Below are positions 15,458-24,916 of a stretch of 64,000 bases of DNA, piece by piece. The notes beneath the pieces are model-generated. The model had not been told where the DNA came from. It ran no database searches and saw only the letters and a program-made list of their open reading frames with translations. Where the stretch lies: assembly GCA_029212505.1 (NCBI GenBank), contig JARGOS010000003.1, positions 62,001-126,000 of the forward strand. The letters run 5' to 3'. The DNA is from Legionellaceae bacterium. Lineage in GTDB: Bacteria > Pseudomonadota > Gammaproteobacteria > Legionellales > Legionellaceae. Position 1 is the stretch's first letter, and the number at the start of each line of letters is the position of its first letter. A program made the position numbers and the translations under genes.

Positions 15458-16778
15458 TTTTTGGTATTCAATGAAGTTTTATATTTTGTCTATCTTTAAG
15501 TCAGGTCAAATCATACATTTATTTTTATTCTATTTTCCCTTTGTATTATTCTTAGAAATGCCATTTTATATGTTTACTGTTGCATACAGTATCAAAGGGT
15601 GGCTTATTTTACATCGAAAAAAAGAGTTGCAAGTAGTCTACACACCGTTGGTGAGTATAATTGTTGCTGCATACAACGAAACGTATGATGAGTTATTGGT
15701 TACGTTTAAGTCTATTCATGAGCAAATTTATGAAGGTGTGATTGAGGTTTTGATTATTGTTGATAATGCTGGAGCGAATAAAGTCACAACCGAGTATGCT
15801 ACCAAATTAAGTAAGAAATTTGATAATGGTCTTACACGACAATATATTGTGGTAAATAAAATGGCGCGCGGGGGGTTGTCGAGCACGAGAAACCTTGGTT
15901 TGCGTTTGGCGCGAGGAGACATTATGGTTTTGATTGATGCCGATACCTCGATTGATAACACCACCATAGCTCATGCGGCTCAGCACTTTCGTGATCCACA
16001 TGTGGTGGCTGTTTCGGGAGCTGTGCGCGTTCGTAATGCTTTTAAGTCACTCACAACGCGTATGCAAGCGATTGAATACATGATGAGTATTCAATTAGCG
16101 CGTTTTGGTTTAACAGAACTTGGTGTTGTTAATAATATTTCAGGTGCATTTGGTATTTTTAGAACCACGTTTGTGAGGCAAATCGGGGGATGGCTCAATG
16201 GCACGGCTGAAGACTTAGATATGACACTTCGCATGCACGCTTATCTTAGTCGTTATCCTTGGCTTAAGGTGATTCATGAGCCTTATGCGATTGCATGGAC
16301 AGAATCACCTGCGACGTTTATGGAGTTGTTAAAGCAACGCGTACGTTGGGATGGTGATTTATATTATATTTATATAACACGCCATTGGCGGCTTTTTAGT
16401 ACAAAAATTATTTCGTTTAGAAAGCTGTTTTTTATTGCGTGGTATGGATTATATTTTCAATTAATCTTACCTTTTGTGGTTTTGTGTTACACATTGATTA
16501 TATTTTTTAAGTTTCCTCTGCATGTTATTTCATCGATGATGGTGATGTTATATTTTTATTATCTACTGGTTACTTTTGGCATGTTTATGTTATTTTTGTT
16601 GCTAGTGTCTGAACGTGTTAAAAAAGATAAGCGCTTGATTCCTTGGTTATTTGTACTTCCGCTTTATAACATGGTGATGCGCTTTATGGCTTTCTTTTTT
16701 ATTATGAATGAAATTATTTTTAAAGGTCATAATGATTCATCGATGGCACCTTGGTGGGTGATAAGAAAAACAAAATAA
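15450..16778 (+). CDS. Membrane glycosyltransferase, family 2 (processive polysaccharide-synthase type)
   Basis: The 442-residue protein starts with two membrane helices (about 12-55). A cytosolic GT-A domain follows, carrying VSIIVAAYNET, the DxD-type VLIDADTS, the ED of GTAEDLDMTLRMH and the QRVRW motif (KQRVRWDGDL). At least three further membrane helices complete it. The D, DxD, ED and QxxRW set defines processive enzymes such as PgaC, BcsA and hyaluronan synthase. The protein is probably a synthase that exports a beta-linked polymer across the inner membrane. The gene sits between the zinc-ribbon/degenerate GGDEF gene and an HlyD-like fusion gene with overlaps on both sides. The sugar substrate cannot be told. 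No outer-membrane export porin is present in the window. Confidence 0.82.
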   Translation: MTDFWYSMKFYILSIFKSGQIIHLFLFYFPFVLFLEMPFYMFTVAYSIKGWLILHRKKELQVVYTPLVSIIVAAYNETYDELLVTFKSIHEQIYEGVIEVLIIVDNAGANKVTTEYATKLSKKFDNGLTRQYIVVNKMARGGLSSTRNLGLRLARGDIMVLIDADTSIDNTTIAHAAQHFRDPHVVAVSGAVRVRNAFKSLTTRMQAIEYMMSIQLARFGLTELGVVNNISGAFGIFRTTFVRQIGGWLNGTAEDLDMTLRMHAYLSRYPWLKVIHEPYAIAWTESPATFMELLKQRVRWDGDLYYIYITRHWRLFSTKIISFRKLFFIAWYGLYFQLILPFVVLCYTLIIFFKFPLHVISSMMVMLYFYYLLVTFGMFMLFLLLVSERVKKDKRLIPWLFVLPLYNMVMRFMAFFFIMNEIIFKGHNDSSMAPWWVIRKTK

Positions 16779-16792
16779 GCGATGTGAACACA

Positions 16793-17830
16793 ATGGGTAT
16801 TAGCTTAAAGCGAACAAAATTAGATGAAAAATCGACTGTCCAAGATTATGGTGCAGGAAAACGTGCAGCGCCTAAGTTTCGTTGGTTTTTGATTGTTGGT
16901 CTCGTAAGTTTGCCGTTGTTAGCGCTCATGTATATGCTTTTAGATGAGACGTTACTTGCTGATTTCCAAGGTGTGGTTGTTTTTGATACCGTCACCATAA
17001 GAACACCAGATGCGGGCTATGTTGAGCATATGTACGTCAACGAGGGTGAGCAGGTAAAAAAAGATCAAGATCTACTGCAATTTAAATCTCCCACGCTTGA
17101 CTCAGAATTAGCGTACTTGAATAAAGAAAAAGAGCGGATCGAAAAACGATCACTTTCGATTAATCGTGAGTCCACGGCATCGTTAGAAGCTAACTTGAAG
17201 CACTTGAAGCGGGATATTGCTCGAAGTCAGGTTGTTTATGATAAATTTTTAGCTTATTACGCGCCAAAAGGACATGTTGCTGCTTTAAAATTAGAGGAGG
17301 CACGAAGAAATCTTTCGGATGCTAAACAGGCGTATTCCCAATTGCAACATCAGATAAAGCAAATTAAGCTCGAGAATGATGTGTTGATGGAAGTGAATTA
17401 TAAACGTCCTATTGAAGATATTAATAACAAAATTAATCAGATTAATATAAAAAAACAATACTTCTTGATTAAATCGCCTGAGGAAGGCGCGGTCAAAGTC
17501 ATTAGGATAAGCCCTGGTGAGTTTCTTCCTGTTGGTGAAGAAATTGTTGAAATTATTACAAATAAAGATTTACATGTGGTGGCGTTTATCGATCCTAAAG
17601 AAGCAGAGGAAGTGCATCCAAAAACGAAGGTGAAGCTTACGTTTCCTGATCACTTCTCGGTCGAAGGCGAAGTGATGAATGTACCGAGTCATGCAGACAG
17701 CACACCACTTGCATTTCAAAGTCCTCTGGCAACACGTGAAAACAAATTAATTGTGATTATTCATTTTATAGAAGCATTGCCAGAAAAGTATCAAGTATAC
17801 GGTGTTCCTGTTGATGTGAGTTTAGAATAA
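16793..17830 (+). CDS. HlyD-family membrane-fusion-like protein of the polysaccharide operon
   Basis: This roughly 345-residue protein has one N-terminal membrane helix (WFLIVGLVSLPLLALMYML) and then a biotinyl-lipoyl-like half (TIRTPDAGYVEHMYVNEGEQVKKDQDL). A long coiled coil (about 105-215) leads to the second lipoyl half (YFLIKSPEEGAVKVIRISPGEF) and a beta-barrel. This is the HlyD/EmrA architecture. In glycosyltransferase operons, such proteins (Alg44-like without PilZ) link the synthase to periplasmic export. The start is uncertain: ATG 16793, GTG 16784 and TTG 16751 are in frame, the last overlapping the glycosyltransferase by 28 bp. It is convergent with trhO. Confidence 0.72.
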   Translation: MGISLKRTKLDEKSTVQDYGAGKRAAPKFRWFLIVGLVSLPLLALMYMLLDETLLADFQGVVVFDTVTIRTPDAGYVEHMYVNEGEQVKKDQDLLQFKSPTLDSELAYLNKEKERIEKRSLSINRESTASLEANLKHLKRDIARSQVVYDKFLAYYAPKGHVAALKLEEARRNLSDAKQAYSQLQHQIKQIKLENDVLMEVNYKRPIEDINNKINQINIKKQYFLIKSPEEGAVKVIRISPGEFLPVGEEIVEIITNKDLHVVAFIDPKEAEEVHPKTKVKLTFPDHFSVEGEVMNVPSHADSTPLAFQSPLATRENKLIVIIHFIEALPEKYQVYGVPVDVSLE

Positions 17831-17837
17831 GGTTTGA

Positions 17838-18536
17838 TTAAACAGCAATCCTGTCGTCAAATACAAAGCAATTGCCGTCCCACTTAGACTGTTCGGCAGG
17901 CATTTTTTCGATGTAATTTAAAATACCGCCATCGAGCTGGTACACATGCTCAAATCCTAAATCTTTAAAATAAGCGGTTGATTTTTCACAACGAATGCCA
18001 CCTGTGCAGTATGTGGCAATTTTTGTTTGCTTTTTATCTAATAAGTTTTTTTGAATATAGGCCGGAAAATCACGGAATGTAGCGATTTCAGGATCAACCG
18101 CGCCTCGAAACTTACCTAAGGTCACTTCGTAATGATTACGTGTATCGAGCAATAAAACCTCAGGGTCTTCTAACAGCTCGTTCCAGGCTTCTGGAGATAG
18201 GTGCGTTTCTTTGGTTGTGAGGGCCTTAGTGCCAGGTACGCCAAGGGTGACAATTTCAGGGCGTAATTTTACTTTGCGACGCTCAAACGGCATGTTGTTA
18301 GTGTAGGTTTCTTTAAATTCTAAATCAGCAAAACGGTCATCGGCTTTTAGAAAAGCGTACATGTTTTTGATATCTTGATGGGTTCCTGAGAATCCTGCGT
18401 TTAGGCCTTCAGAAGCAAGAATAAATGTACCTAAAATACGGTGTTGTTTCATGGCTTGCAATAATTGGCGTTTAAGCAAATCCAGATCATCAATGGCAAT
18501 AAATTTGTAGCATGATGCGACGGTGTAAGCGTCCAT
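17838..18536 (-). CDS. trhO: tRNA uridine(34) 5-hydroxylase TrhO (rhodanese-related)
   Basis: The 232-residue protein has an acylphosphatase-like N-terminal domain (about 1-95), with GTFILASEGLNAGFSG and the FKETYTNNMPFERRKVKLRPEIVTLG segment. A rhodanese domain follows with the active-site loop CTGGIRCEKSTAY and LDGGILNYIE. TrhO (YceA) makes 5-hydroxyuridine at position 34 of some tRNAs using oxygen. The protein ends just after NCFVFDDRIAV. The C-terminal cysteine cluster seen in the roughly 350-residue E. coli protein is absent, which matches the shorter forms of the family. Confidence 0.88.
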   Translation of the reverse strand: MDAYTVASCYKFIAIDDLDLLKRQLLQAMKQHRILGTFILASEGLNAGFSGTHQDIKNMYAFLKADDRFADLEFKETYTNNMPFERRKVKLRPEIVTLGVPGTKALTTKETHLSPEAWNELLEDPEVLLLDTRNHYEVTLGKFRGAVDPEIATFRDFPAYIQKNLLDKKQTKIATYCTGGIRCEKSTAYFKDLGFEHVYQLDGGILNYIEKMPAEQSKWDGNCFVFDDRIAV

Positions 18537-18669
18537 AATTATATCCTATTGTTTTGATATAGAAGATTTAGGAGGAGAAGATAGCATAATTTTTATAGCT
18601 TGAGTATGCTATGTTTAAGATATAGAACAGATAATTGGATTCTTATTAGATTCTTAAAGGTGAAGTTGA

Positions 18670-19152
18670 ATGGGTTTTACAGAGATCGTGATGCAGCCGT
18701 CCATTATTGAGAGTACTTATACTGCTTGTATAGCTTATTATGTACTACTTTTGATGGGTATTTGGGGTATTTTTTTTGAGTTATTTAACCCAGGGTTAGT
18801 GCTTCCTGGATTGTTGGGGTTAATTGCTTTGACCGTCGCGCTTTATGCGTTAAAAATATTGCCTGTGTATGTGCTGATAATATTAGGGATTGTTTTAGGC
18901 GTCATACTTATTGCAACGGGGAAGCTTATTTTGCGCAGTCGGCGCCGCCCTGTACAAAACGGTGCAGCTCAGATGATGGGGGCTGTGGGGCGTACATTAG
19001 GCGTGATTGATCCACGAGGGCAGGCATTGATTCATGGTGAAATTTGGAATGTTTATTCGACGCATGCCATTCGAAGTGATAGCTTGATTAAAGTGATTGC
19101 GATTCGGGGGCTTTGCTTAGAAGTAGAAGAGCATATAACGGGAGAGGCATGA
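18670..19152 (+). CDS. nfeD: NfeD-like membrane protein, short form
   Basis: The 160-residue protein has three or four membrane helices (about 18-85), including [21 protein letters not shown], a hallmark of the NfeD family. A C-terminal OB-fold (about 100-158) carries [24 protein letters not shown]. The long form of NfeD has an N-terminal ClpP-like serine-protease domain, which is absent here. Nothing resembling it is found in the 130 bp upstream. NfeD proteins pair with stomatin/slipin proteins, and that gene follows with a 4-bp overlap (ATGA). Confidence 0.82.
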   Translation: MGFTEIVMQPSIIESTYTACIAYYVLLLMGIWGIFFELFNPGLVLPGLLGLIALTVALYALKILPVYVLIILGIVLGVILIATGKLILRSRRRPVQNGAAQMMGAVGRTLGVIDPRGQALIHGEIWNVYSTHAIRSDSLIKVIAIRGLCLEVEEHITGEA

Positions 19153-19901
19153 TGGTATATTTTAGTGTTTTTTTTATGGCGTTAGGTGGGCTTATTTTGG
19201 CCTCGATGTTTCGTGTGCTTCGTGAATATGAACGAGGCGTGGTGTTTATGTTAGGGCGGTTTTGGCGTATTAAAGGCCCCGGCTTGATTGTGATTATACC
19301 GGTATTACAACAAATGGTACGTGTTGATCTTCGCACCGTGGTGATGGATGTACCCAGTCAAGACGTGATTTCGCGCGACAATGTCTCGGTACGTGTGAAT
19401 GCTGTGTTGTATTTTCGGGTGATTGAGCCAGAAAATGCCATTGTTCAAGTGCAAGATTATCTTGAGGCAACCAGTCAATTGGCTCAAACGACCCTACGCT
19501 CGGTGCTGGGCCAACATGATCTTGACCAAATGCTATCCGAGCGAGAAAGTTTGAATCGTGATATTCAAAAAATTCTAGATGAGCAAACCGATGGCTGGGG
19601 TATTAAGGTATCTAATGTTGAGATCAAGCATGTTGATTTAAACGAAAATATGATTCGTGCGATTGCAAAACAAGCGGAAGCGGAGCGAGACCGTCGCGCT
19701 AAAGTGATTCATGCTGAAGGAGAGTATCAGGCTTCAAAAAAATTATTAGAAGCCGCCGAAGTGCTCGCGAAAAGCCCGGAGGCAATGCAATTACGTTATC
19801 TGCAAACGCTGGCCAATATTGCTGATAACGGTAATGCCTCGACCATTGTGTTTCCCGCGCCACTGGAGTTAGGCAATTTATTTAAAAAACTTCAAGGTTA
19901 A
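19149..19901 (+). CDS. Slipin, stomatin/prohibitin (SPFH) family membrane protein
   Basis: The roughly 250-residue protein has an N-terminal membrane anchor (about 3-22) followed by an SPFH domain. It begins [21 protein letters not shown] and continues through [21 protein letters not shown] and [18 protein letters not shown]. An alanine/glutamate-rich coiled coil ([20 protein letters not shown]) and a short C-terminus complete it. Slipins oligomerise into membrane microdomain scaffolds and work with NfeD. I chose ATG 19149 (ATG 19152 is equally possible) because GGAGAGG at 19141-19147 is immediately upstream. The longer in-frame start at 19113 lies inside nfeD without a ribosome-binding site. 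Confidence 0.88.
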   Translation: MMVYFSVFFMALGGLILASMFRVLREYERGVVFMLGRFWRIKGPGLIVIIPVLQQMVRVDLRTVVMDVPSQDVISRDNVSVRVNAVLYFRVIEPENAIVQVQDYLEATSQLAQTTLRSVLGQHDLDQMLSERESLNRDIQKILDEQTDGWGIKVSNVEIKHVDLNENMIRAIAKQAEAERDRRAKVIHAEGEYQASKKLLEAAEVLAKSPEAMQLRYLQTLANIADNGNASTIVFPAPLELGNLFKKLQG

Positions 19902-19906
19902 TTAAT

Positions 19907-20935
19907 ATGGACTGTTTTTTTCAAATTTTCCGAAGTTTATCTAATTATTTATCCAAGTATATTGATGCGGAAAAAATGCATCATTTTGCTTTATTTATAC
20001 TGCGTTATATACCTCCGTGTTGTTTTAAAAAAGTTGCGTGTAAGCCGATCCAGGTCATGGGGATGGAGTTAAAGCATCCCGTAGGTTTAGCGGCAGGTTT
20101 TGACAAAGACGGAAGATATTTAGATGCCTTAGGTAAATTAGGCTTTGCGTTTATTGAGCTTGGGACTGTTACGCCAAAGCCACAAGACGGCAATTCAAAA
20201 CCTCGTATTTTTCGTTTACCCAAAGAGCGAGCGATTATCAATCGTATGGGGTTTAACAATGCAGGGGTAGACGCGCTTGTCAAAAATATAAAAAAAACGG
20301 CCTATCGGGGCGTCATCGGTGTCAGTATTGGCCCGAATAAAAACACGCCAGCGGATAAGATTTGGGATGATTATTTGTATTGCCTGGAACGGGTGTATAC
20401 TTATGCAGATTATATCGCGATTAATATTTCATCGCCCAATACACCGGGATTACGTGATTTACATGATATCACGCGTTTTTCAGCGTTAATGAGCAAGCTT
20501 CGTGAAGAACAAATTGTATTGGCCGAAAAAACCGGACATTATGTACCGCTTGTGATTAAGCTTTCTCCTGATGAATCAGACGAGACGCTCACCAAGATGG
20601 CGGAAGAATTTGTCAGATCAGGACTCGACGGCATGATTCTTACGAACACCACGGTACGCCATGGTGGTGAAGCTGGGGGCTTGAGTGGCCGGCCGCTTGC
20701 GGCGCGTGCACAACAATGCCTTGAAGTTGTTAAAAATGTGGTGGGTGATGAGGTTGTGTTAATCGCGTCAGGTGGTATCGATAGCGCCGAGGAGGCAAAA
20801 AATCGCATGGCCTCCGGGGCATCGTTGATTCAAGTCTATTCGGGATTCATCTATGAAGGACCTGGATTGATGAATAAAATCGTTCAAGGCTTCATGGATG
20901 TGAGCACGTCAGAGAGCTCCGACGTTAATTCATAA
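19907..20935 (+). CDS. pyrD: Dihydroorotate dehydrogenase (quinone), class 2
   Basis: This 342-residue enzyme of UMP synthesis oxidises dihydroorotate with FMN and passes electrons to quinone at the inner membrane. The N-terminal helices (about 5-45) are the class 2 membrane-binding extension. Then come PVGLAAGFDKDG, RIFRLPKERAIINRMGFNN, NISSPNTPGLRDL (catalytic serine region), VIKLSPD, NTTVRHGG and SGRPL, all class 2 signatures. The 3' end overlaps the convergent gene at 20884 by 52 bp. Confidence 0.95.
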   Translation: MDCFFQIFRSLSNYLSKYIDAEKMHHFALFILRYIPPCCFKKVACKPIQVMGMELKHPVGLAAGFDKDGRYLDALGKLGFAFIELGTVTPKPQDGNSKPRIFRLPKERAIINRMGFNNAGVDALVKNIKKTAYRGVIGVSIGPNKNTPADKIWDDYLYCLERVYTYADYIAINISSPNTPGLRDLHDITRFSALMSKLREEQIVLAEKTGHYVPLVIKLSPDESDETLTKMAEEFVRSGLDGMILTNTTVRHGGEAGGLSGRPLAARAQQCLEVVKNVVGDEVVLIASGGIDSAEEAKNRMASGASLIQVYSGFIYEGPGLMNKIVQGFMDVSTSESSDVNS

Positions 20936-21162
20936 TCTTTAAGGTGTTCGGCTAAATCATATTCAATCCATTGACAAAGGCTAGGTGTTAACGTCATGGT
21001 TTCTAAGTGGTTGACAACTGCTTGCAGGCGTTCCGAACGTGCGTTGTCATCGTCATGAGCGCTCAAGTTATACTTTTCCAAAAGAAAGCTCAGTTTGTTA
21101 AGCTTATTTTCTTGCTTATGGTTGGCTTCTTGATCATTGTGCTTATAAAACAAAACGCCCAT
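20884..21162 (-). CDS. Small hypothetical protein overlapping pyrD
   Basis: I do not recognise this 92-residue, charged, mostly helical protein (from MGVLFYKHNDQ to ELSDVLTSMKP). The frame stays open upstream to 21291. The ATG at 21162 is preferred because GAGG lies 7 nt before it on the minus strand. It overlaps the last 52 bp of pyrD in antisense. No signal peptide or membrane segment is seen. The presence of a good ribosome-binding site and continuation well beyond pyrD argue that it is real. Confidence 0.5.
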   Translation of the reverse strand: MGVLFYKHNDQEANHKQENKLNKLSFLLEKYNLSAHDDDNARSERLQAVVNHLETMTLTPSLCQWIEYDLAEHLKDYELTSELSDVLTSMKP

Positions 21163-21303
21163 GCTTATACCTCGCTTCTGAATAAAGGCTCTTAAAAGAA
21201 CCACATCGAATGATTTAAGAGTAAGTATAGTCGGGTTTTTCAAAAAAATGAGGGGATCTAGGAAAAGTTTTGGAAAAATTGGCCTGACCACATCTTATTC
21301 GTG

Positions 21304-21309
21304 TATAAT
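21304..21309 (+). promoter_or_regulatory. -10 box of the ndk promoter
   Basis: TATAAT, preceded by TG-rich GTG and followed by GC-rich sequence, lies about 40 bp before the ndk start. A -35 match is poor: TTGGCC at 21279-21284 gives a long 19-bp spacer. Confidence 0.5.
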
Positions 21310-21350
21310 ACGCGCGTCCATGAACCGTTAATACACAATTGGAGTACATG

Positions 21351-21779
21351 ATGTCAACAGAATTAACATTATCGATCATTAAGCCTGATGCAGTAAAAAA
21401 ATCAGTGATTGGAAAAATTTACACAAAATTTGAAGAAGCAGGCCTTCAAATCGTAGCTGCTAAAATGATGCAATTATCACGTGAAAAAGCCGAAGCTTTT
21501 TATGCTGTTCATAAAGAGCGTCCATTTTTCAATGATTTGGTTAATTTCATGATTTCTGGTCCGGTGATGATTCAAGTTTTAGAAGGCCCCAATGCGATTT
21601 TAAAACACCGTGATATCATGGGTGCAACCAACCCTAAAGAAGCGGCACCTGGTACAATTCGTGCAGAATTTGCTGAAAGTATTGATGCTAATGCCGTTCA
21701 CGGTTCTGATGCAGCAGAAACAGCAAGTCAAGAAATTCCATTCTTTTTTGAGCCACATGAGCTGTGTCAACGTGCATAA
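21351..21779 (+). CDS. ndk: Nucleoside diphosphate kinase
   Basis: The 142-residue kinase transfers the gamma-phosphate of ATP to other nucleoside diphosphates. It contains [17 protein letters not shown] and the active-site NAVHGSDA, with the phosphorylated histidine at residue 117. GGAG at 21341-21344 sits 6 nt before the ATG at 21351, which is therefore chosen over ATG 21348. It is followed closely by rlmN. Confidence 0.96.
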   Translation: MSTELTLSIIKPDAVKKSVIGKIYTKFEEAGLQIVAAKMMQLSREKAEAFYAVHKERPFFNDLVNFMISGPVMIQVLEGPNAILKHRDIMGATNPKEAAPGTIRAEFAESIDANAVHGSDAAETASQEIPFFFEPHELCQRA

Positions 21780-21806
21780 TCTTGCTTAATTGAGTTGGAG
21801 AATAAG

Positions 21807-22922
21807 ATGGATTCAAAAAAAATTAATTTGCTCGGTTTAGATCAAAAAAGTCTGCTGGATTTTTTTGAAAAGGAAGGTGAAAAGCCCTACCGTGCCAAGC
21901 AACTTATGAAATGGATTCATCACGAAGGTTGCTCAGATTTTTCAGAAATGAATAATCTGAGCAAAGTCTTGCGCGCACGTCTTACGGATATTGCCGAAAT
22001 TCGTGCGCCCGAGATGATAACATGCCAAGTTTCAGATGATGGCACGCGCAAGTGGTTGCTGCGTCTGTCATGTGGCAATTCTGTTGAAACCGTATTTATT
22101 CCTGAAGAAAATCGAGGCACGCTCTGTGTATCTTCTCAAGTGGGATGTGCACTTAATTGCAGTTTTTGTTCAACAGGAAAGCAAGGCTTTAATCGTAACC
22201 TAACCAGTGCAGAAATTATCGGCCAAGTTTGGCTTGCTGTGCATGCTTTGGCTGCTGAAGATGTGAGTTATCCTTACAGAATCACCAACGTGGTGATGAT
22301 GGGTATGGGCGAACCGCTTTTAAATTTTGAGCCTGTGGTCGCGGCGATGGATTTAATGATGGATGATTATGCTTATGGCTTATCCAAACGCCGTGTGACG
22401 CTCAGCACGTCGGGCATTATTCCTGAAATGAAGCGTTTGCGTGAATTAAGCGACGTATCGCTTGCGGTGTCGTTACATGCACCGAATGATGTGTTACGCA
22501 ATGAGCTCGTGCCCATTAATAAAAAATATCCGTTAGCAGAACTTATGGATGTATGCCGTACGTATTTTTCAGATAGACGTGTTGTGACGTTTGAATACGT
22601 GATGCTTAAAGGCGTCAACGATCAATTCCAGCATGCCGATGAGTTAATTGCTTTACTCAAAGATGTGCCCGCAAAAGTTAATTTAATTCCGTTTAATCCT
22701 TTTCCTATGACGCATTATGAACGGTCATCAAAAAATGCGATTTATGCTTTTCGCGATCGGTTAATTGATGCCGGCATTAATACGATTACACGAAAAACAC
22801 GCGGGGATGATATTGATGCAGCCTGTGGACAGCTGGCGGGTGAGGTTGCAGATAGAACACGTCGTGCGGCACGTTGGCAAGCACTTAACTTTGAGCCCTT
22901 GAAAGAAAAACAAATCAACTAA
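21807..22922 (+). CDS. rlmN: 23S rRNA A2503 / tRNA A37 C2-methyltransferase RlmN
   Basis: This roughly 371-residue radical-SAM enzyme makes 2-methyladenosine in 23S rRNA and some tRNAs. [19 protein letters not shown] carries the CxxxCxxC iron-sulfur ligands. [30 protein letters not shown] and [11 protein letters not shown] are family motifs. The second catalytic cysteine is in the C-terminal [11 protein letters not shown]. The ATG at 21807 has GGAG 6 nt upstream. Its place between ndk and rodZ-hisS is the common gammaproteobacterial order, here without pilF and ispG. Confidence 0.96.
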   Translation: MDSKKINLLGLDQKSLLDFFEKEGEKPYRAKQLMKWIHHEGCSDFSEMNNLSKVLRARLTDIAEIRAPEMITCQVSDDGTRKWLLRLSCGNSVETVFIPEENRGTLCVSSQVGCALNCSFCSTGKQGFNRNLTSAEIIGQVWLAVHALAAEDVSYPYRITNVVMMGMGEPLLNFEPVVAAMDLMMDDYAYGLSKRRVTLSTSGIIPEMKRLRELSDVSLAVSLHAPNDVLRNELVPINKKYPLAELMDVCRTYFSDRRVVTFEYVMLKGVNDQFQHADELIALLKDVPAKVNLIPFNPFPMTHYERSSKNAIYAFRDRLIDAGINTITRKTRGDDIDAACGQLAGEVADRTRRAARWQALNFEPLKEKQIN

Positions 22923-22952
22923 AAGGTGTATCCAGCACGGTCCGTTCACGGC

Positions 22953-22958
22953 TATAAT
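22953..22958 (+). promoter_or_regulatory. -10 box upstream of rodZ-hisS
   Basis: TATAAT lies 30 bp upstream of the rodZ ATG, in the 66-bp gap after rlmN. I see no convincing -35 partner. Confidence 0.35.
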
Positions 22959-22988
22959 GTGTTTCGCCATCTTCTTTTGGAGTAGTGA

Positions 22989-23624
22989 ATGAATACAACC
23001 ACGACCACAGCCACCGGTACGGATGATTTGGATAATATAAATAACATGAATGATTTAAATAATTTAGATAATTTAGATGATGTGTCCGTCAGTGATAACC
23101 CAGGCGCACAGCTTGCGGTGTTGCGAGAGCAATGCGGATACAGTGCTGAATACGTTGCAAGCAAATTGCATTTGCGCGTGTGCATGATTGAGCGTCTTGA
23201 AGCGGATGATTACCAAGATATGCCGGAACCGGTTTTTATCAAAGGCTATTTGCGTGCTTACGCGAATTTAGTCGGTGTTAAATCTGAGCCTTTTCTTACA
23301 TCGTTTAATCGTTTTCATGCGAGTCATAAGCGAGGAGGCCAAGAGCGCGCCTTGTGGCAAACACGCAGACAAACACACCAAGTGGAGCATATCACACGCT
23401 GGGTGACCGGTGCTTTTGCTGTCATTGTTGTGGCTGCTGTGGCTTGGTGGTGGAGTAAAAGTAAAGATGTTGAAACGTTGTTTTCGGCGCATACACATCA
23501 GGTAAATGCTTCCGTTGCTCATGCTGACTCTGATATACGATTGACTGATTTGTCTAATATGCGTACGTTGCTCTCGCCAGCGCAATCCAAGCCATCGCTT
23601 GTTTTAGGGTCGTCTCATGAGTGA
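22989..23624 (+). CDS. rodZ: RodZ-like helix-turn-helix membrane protein, short form
   Basis: The 211-residue protein has an unusual N-terminal tail of about 35 residues rich in Thr, Asn, Asp and Leu (NDLNNLDNLDD). An HTH_25 domain follows (about 38-100: GAQLAVLREQCGYSAEYVASK to EPVFIKGYLRAYANLVGV). A basic linker leads to one membrane helix (about 137-155) and a short periplasmic tail. RodZ links MreB filaments to the elongation complex. The periplasmic DUF4115-type domain of typical RodZ is missing. Location directly before hisS, with an 8-bp overlap, is the conserved rodZ context. Confidence 0.78.
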   Translation: MNTTTTTATGTDDLDNINNMNDLNNLDNLDDVSVSDNPGAQLAVLREQCGYSAEYVASKLHLRVCMIERLEADDYQDMPEPVFIKGYLRAYANLVGVKSEPFLTSFNRFHASHKRGGQERALWQTRRQTHQVEHITRWVTGAFAVIVVAAVAWWWSKSKDVETLFSAHTHQVNASVAHADSDIRLTDLSNMRTLLSPAQSKPSLVLGSSHE

Positions 23625-24894
23625 AAAGATTCAAGCCATTCGTGGCATGAATGATGTGCTTCCCAACACAAGTTACGCTTTGCGTTTTTTGGAACGCAGT
23701 TTTGCTGATTGTGCCTTAACGTACGGTTATCGTGAATTTCGCGCGCCGTTACTTGAGAATACAGCTTTATTTAAGCGCTCAATTGGTGAAGTGACCGATA
23801 TTGTTGAAAAAGAGATGTACACGTTTCCGGATAGAAACGGTGAAAGCCTGACCTTGCGCCCCGAAGGAACGGCAGGTTGCGTTCGGGCATGCCTTGAGCA
23901 TGGGCTATTACGCCATGGGCCTCAAAAACTATGGTACGCAGGCCCGATGTTTCGTTATGAAAAACCACAAAAAGGTCGTTATCGACAATTTCAGCAGCTG
24001 GGGCTTGAGGCTTTTGGTTTGGCTGGCGTCGGTGTTGAGCTTGAGATGCTTGCGCTTTGTGCGCGATTTTGGCGCATGATTGGTGTTTCTCATGTGGTTC
24101 AGCTGCAAATTAACACCATAGGAACGGTCGAAGAGCGAGAGCGATATAAAGCGATTTTAGTTGATTATTTTAAACAAAATATAAATCACTTGGATGATGA
24201 TAGCGTACGTCGCCTTGAGCACAATCCTTTACGCATTCTTGATAGCAAAAATCCAGAGATGAAAGCAATTATTTCGAATGCCCCTCAGTTAATTCATCAT
24301 CTGGGTGATGCAAGCCAGCATTATTTTTCGAGCTTGTGCTCGGGGCTTGATGCACTCAATATCGAGTATGAAGTTAATCCATGTCTCGTGCGAGGGTTAG
24401 ATTATTATGAGCACACCGTATTTGAATGGGTTACTTCGGAGCTTGGTAGCCAAGGCACGGTATGTGCTGGGGGGCGTTTTGATCGTTTAGTGGAGCATTT
24501 GGGTGGTGCAGCCACACCTGCCGTGGGTTTTGCTATGGGAGCTGAGCGTTTATTATTGCTGATGCAGCAGCTTCAGGTACCCGAACTTATTGAACCCTCC
24601 ATCATGGCTTACCTGATGGTTGAAGACGATGCTTTGCCTGCTGCAATAAAGCTTGCCGAAGCCATTCGTGAAACCATGCCAGATTGGATTATTGTGTTGC
24701 ATACGAACGGTGGGCGCTTCAAAAATCAATTTAAAAAAGCAGACAAAAGCGGGGCACGTTTGGCGTTGATTTTAGGTGAAGACGAATTAAACCAAAAGAC
24801 CATCAGTATTAAAGATCTACGCTGCCAACGTGCGCAACAGTGTGTGCCTCAAGCGGACGTTGTTCAAGCCATGAAAACCTATTTATTGGATTAA
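23617..24894 (+). CDS. hisS: Histidine-tRNA ligase
   Basis: The 425-residue class II synthetase charges tRNA-His. It begins with IQAIRGMNDVLP. Motif 2 (GPMFRYEKPQKGRYRQFQQ), the histidine-A loop LVRGLDYYEHTVFEW and motif 3 (PAVGFAMGAERLLLLM) are all present. The C-terminal anticodon-binding domain closes with GARLALILGEDE. It overlaps rodZ by 8 bp. Confidence 0.96.
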   Translation: MSEKIQAIRGMNDVLPNTSYALRFLERSFADCALTYGYREFRAPLLENTALFKRSIGEVTDIVEKEMYTFPDRNGESLTLRPEGTAGCVRACLEHGLLRHGPQKLWYAGPMFRYEKPQKGRYRQFQQLGLEAFGLAGVGVELEMLALCARFWRMIGVSHVVQLQINTIGTVEERERYKAILVDYFKQNINHLDDDSVRRLEHNPLRILDSKNPEMKAIISNAPQLIHHLGDASQHYFSSLCSGLDALNIEYEVNPCLVRGLDYYEHTVFEWVTSELGSQGTVCAGGRFDRLVEHLGGAATPAVGFAMGAERLLLLMQQLQVPELIEPSIMAYLMVEDDALPAAIKLAEAIRETMPDWIIVLHTNGGRFKNQFKKADKSGARLALILGEDELNQKTISIKDLRCQRAQQCVPQADVVQAMKTYLLD

Positions 24895-24916
24895 TCACTC
24901 GAAAGGAGATGTAGGC

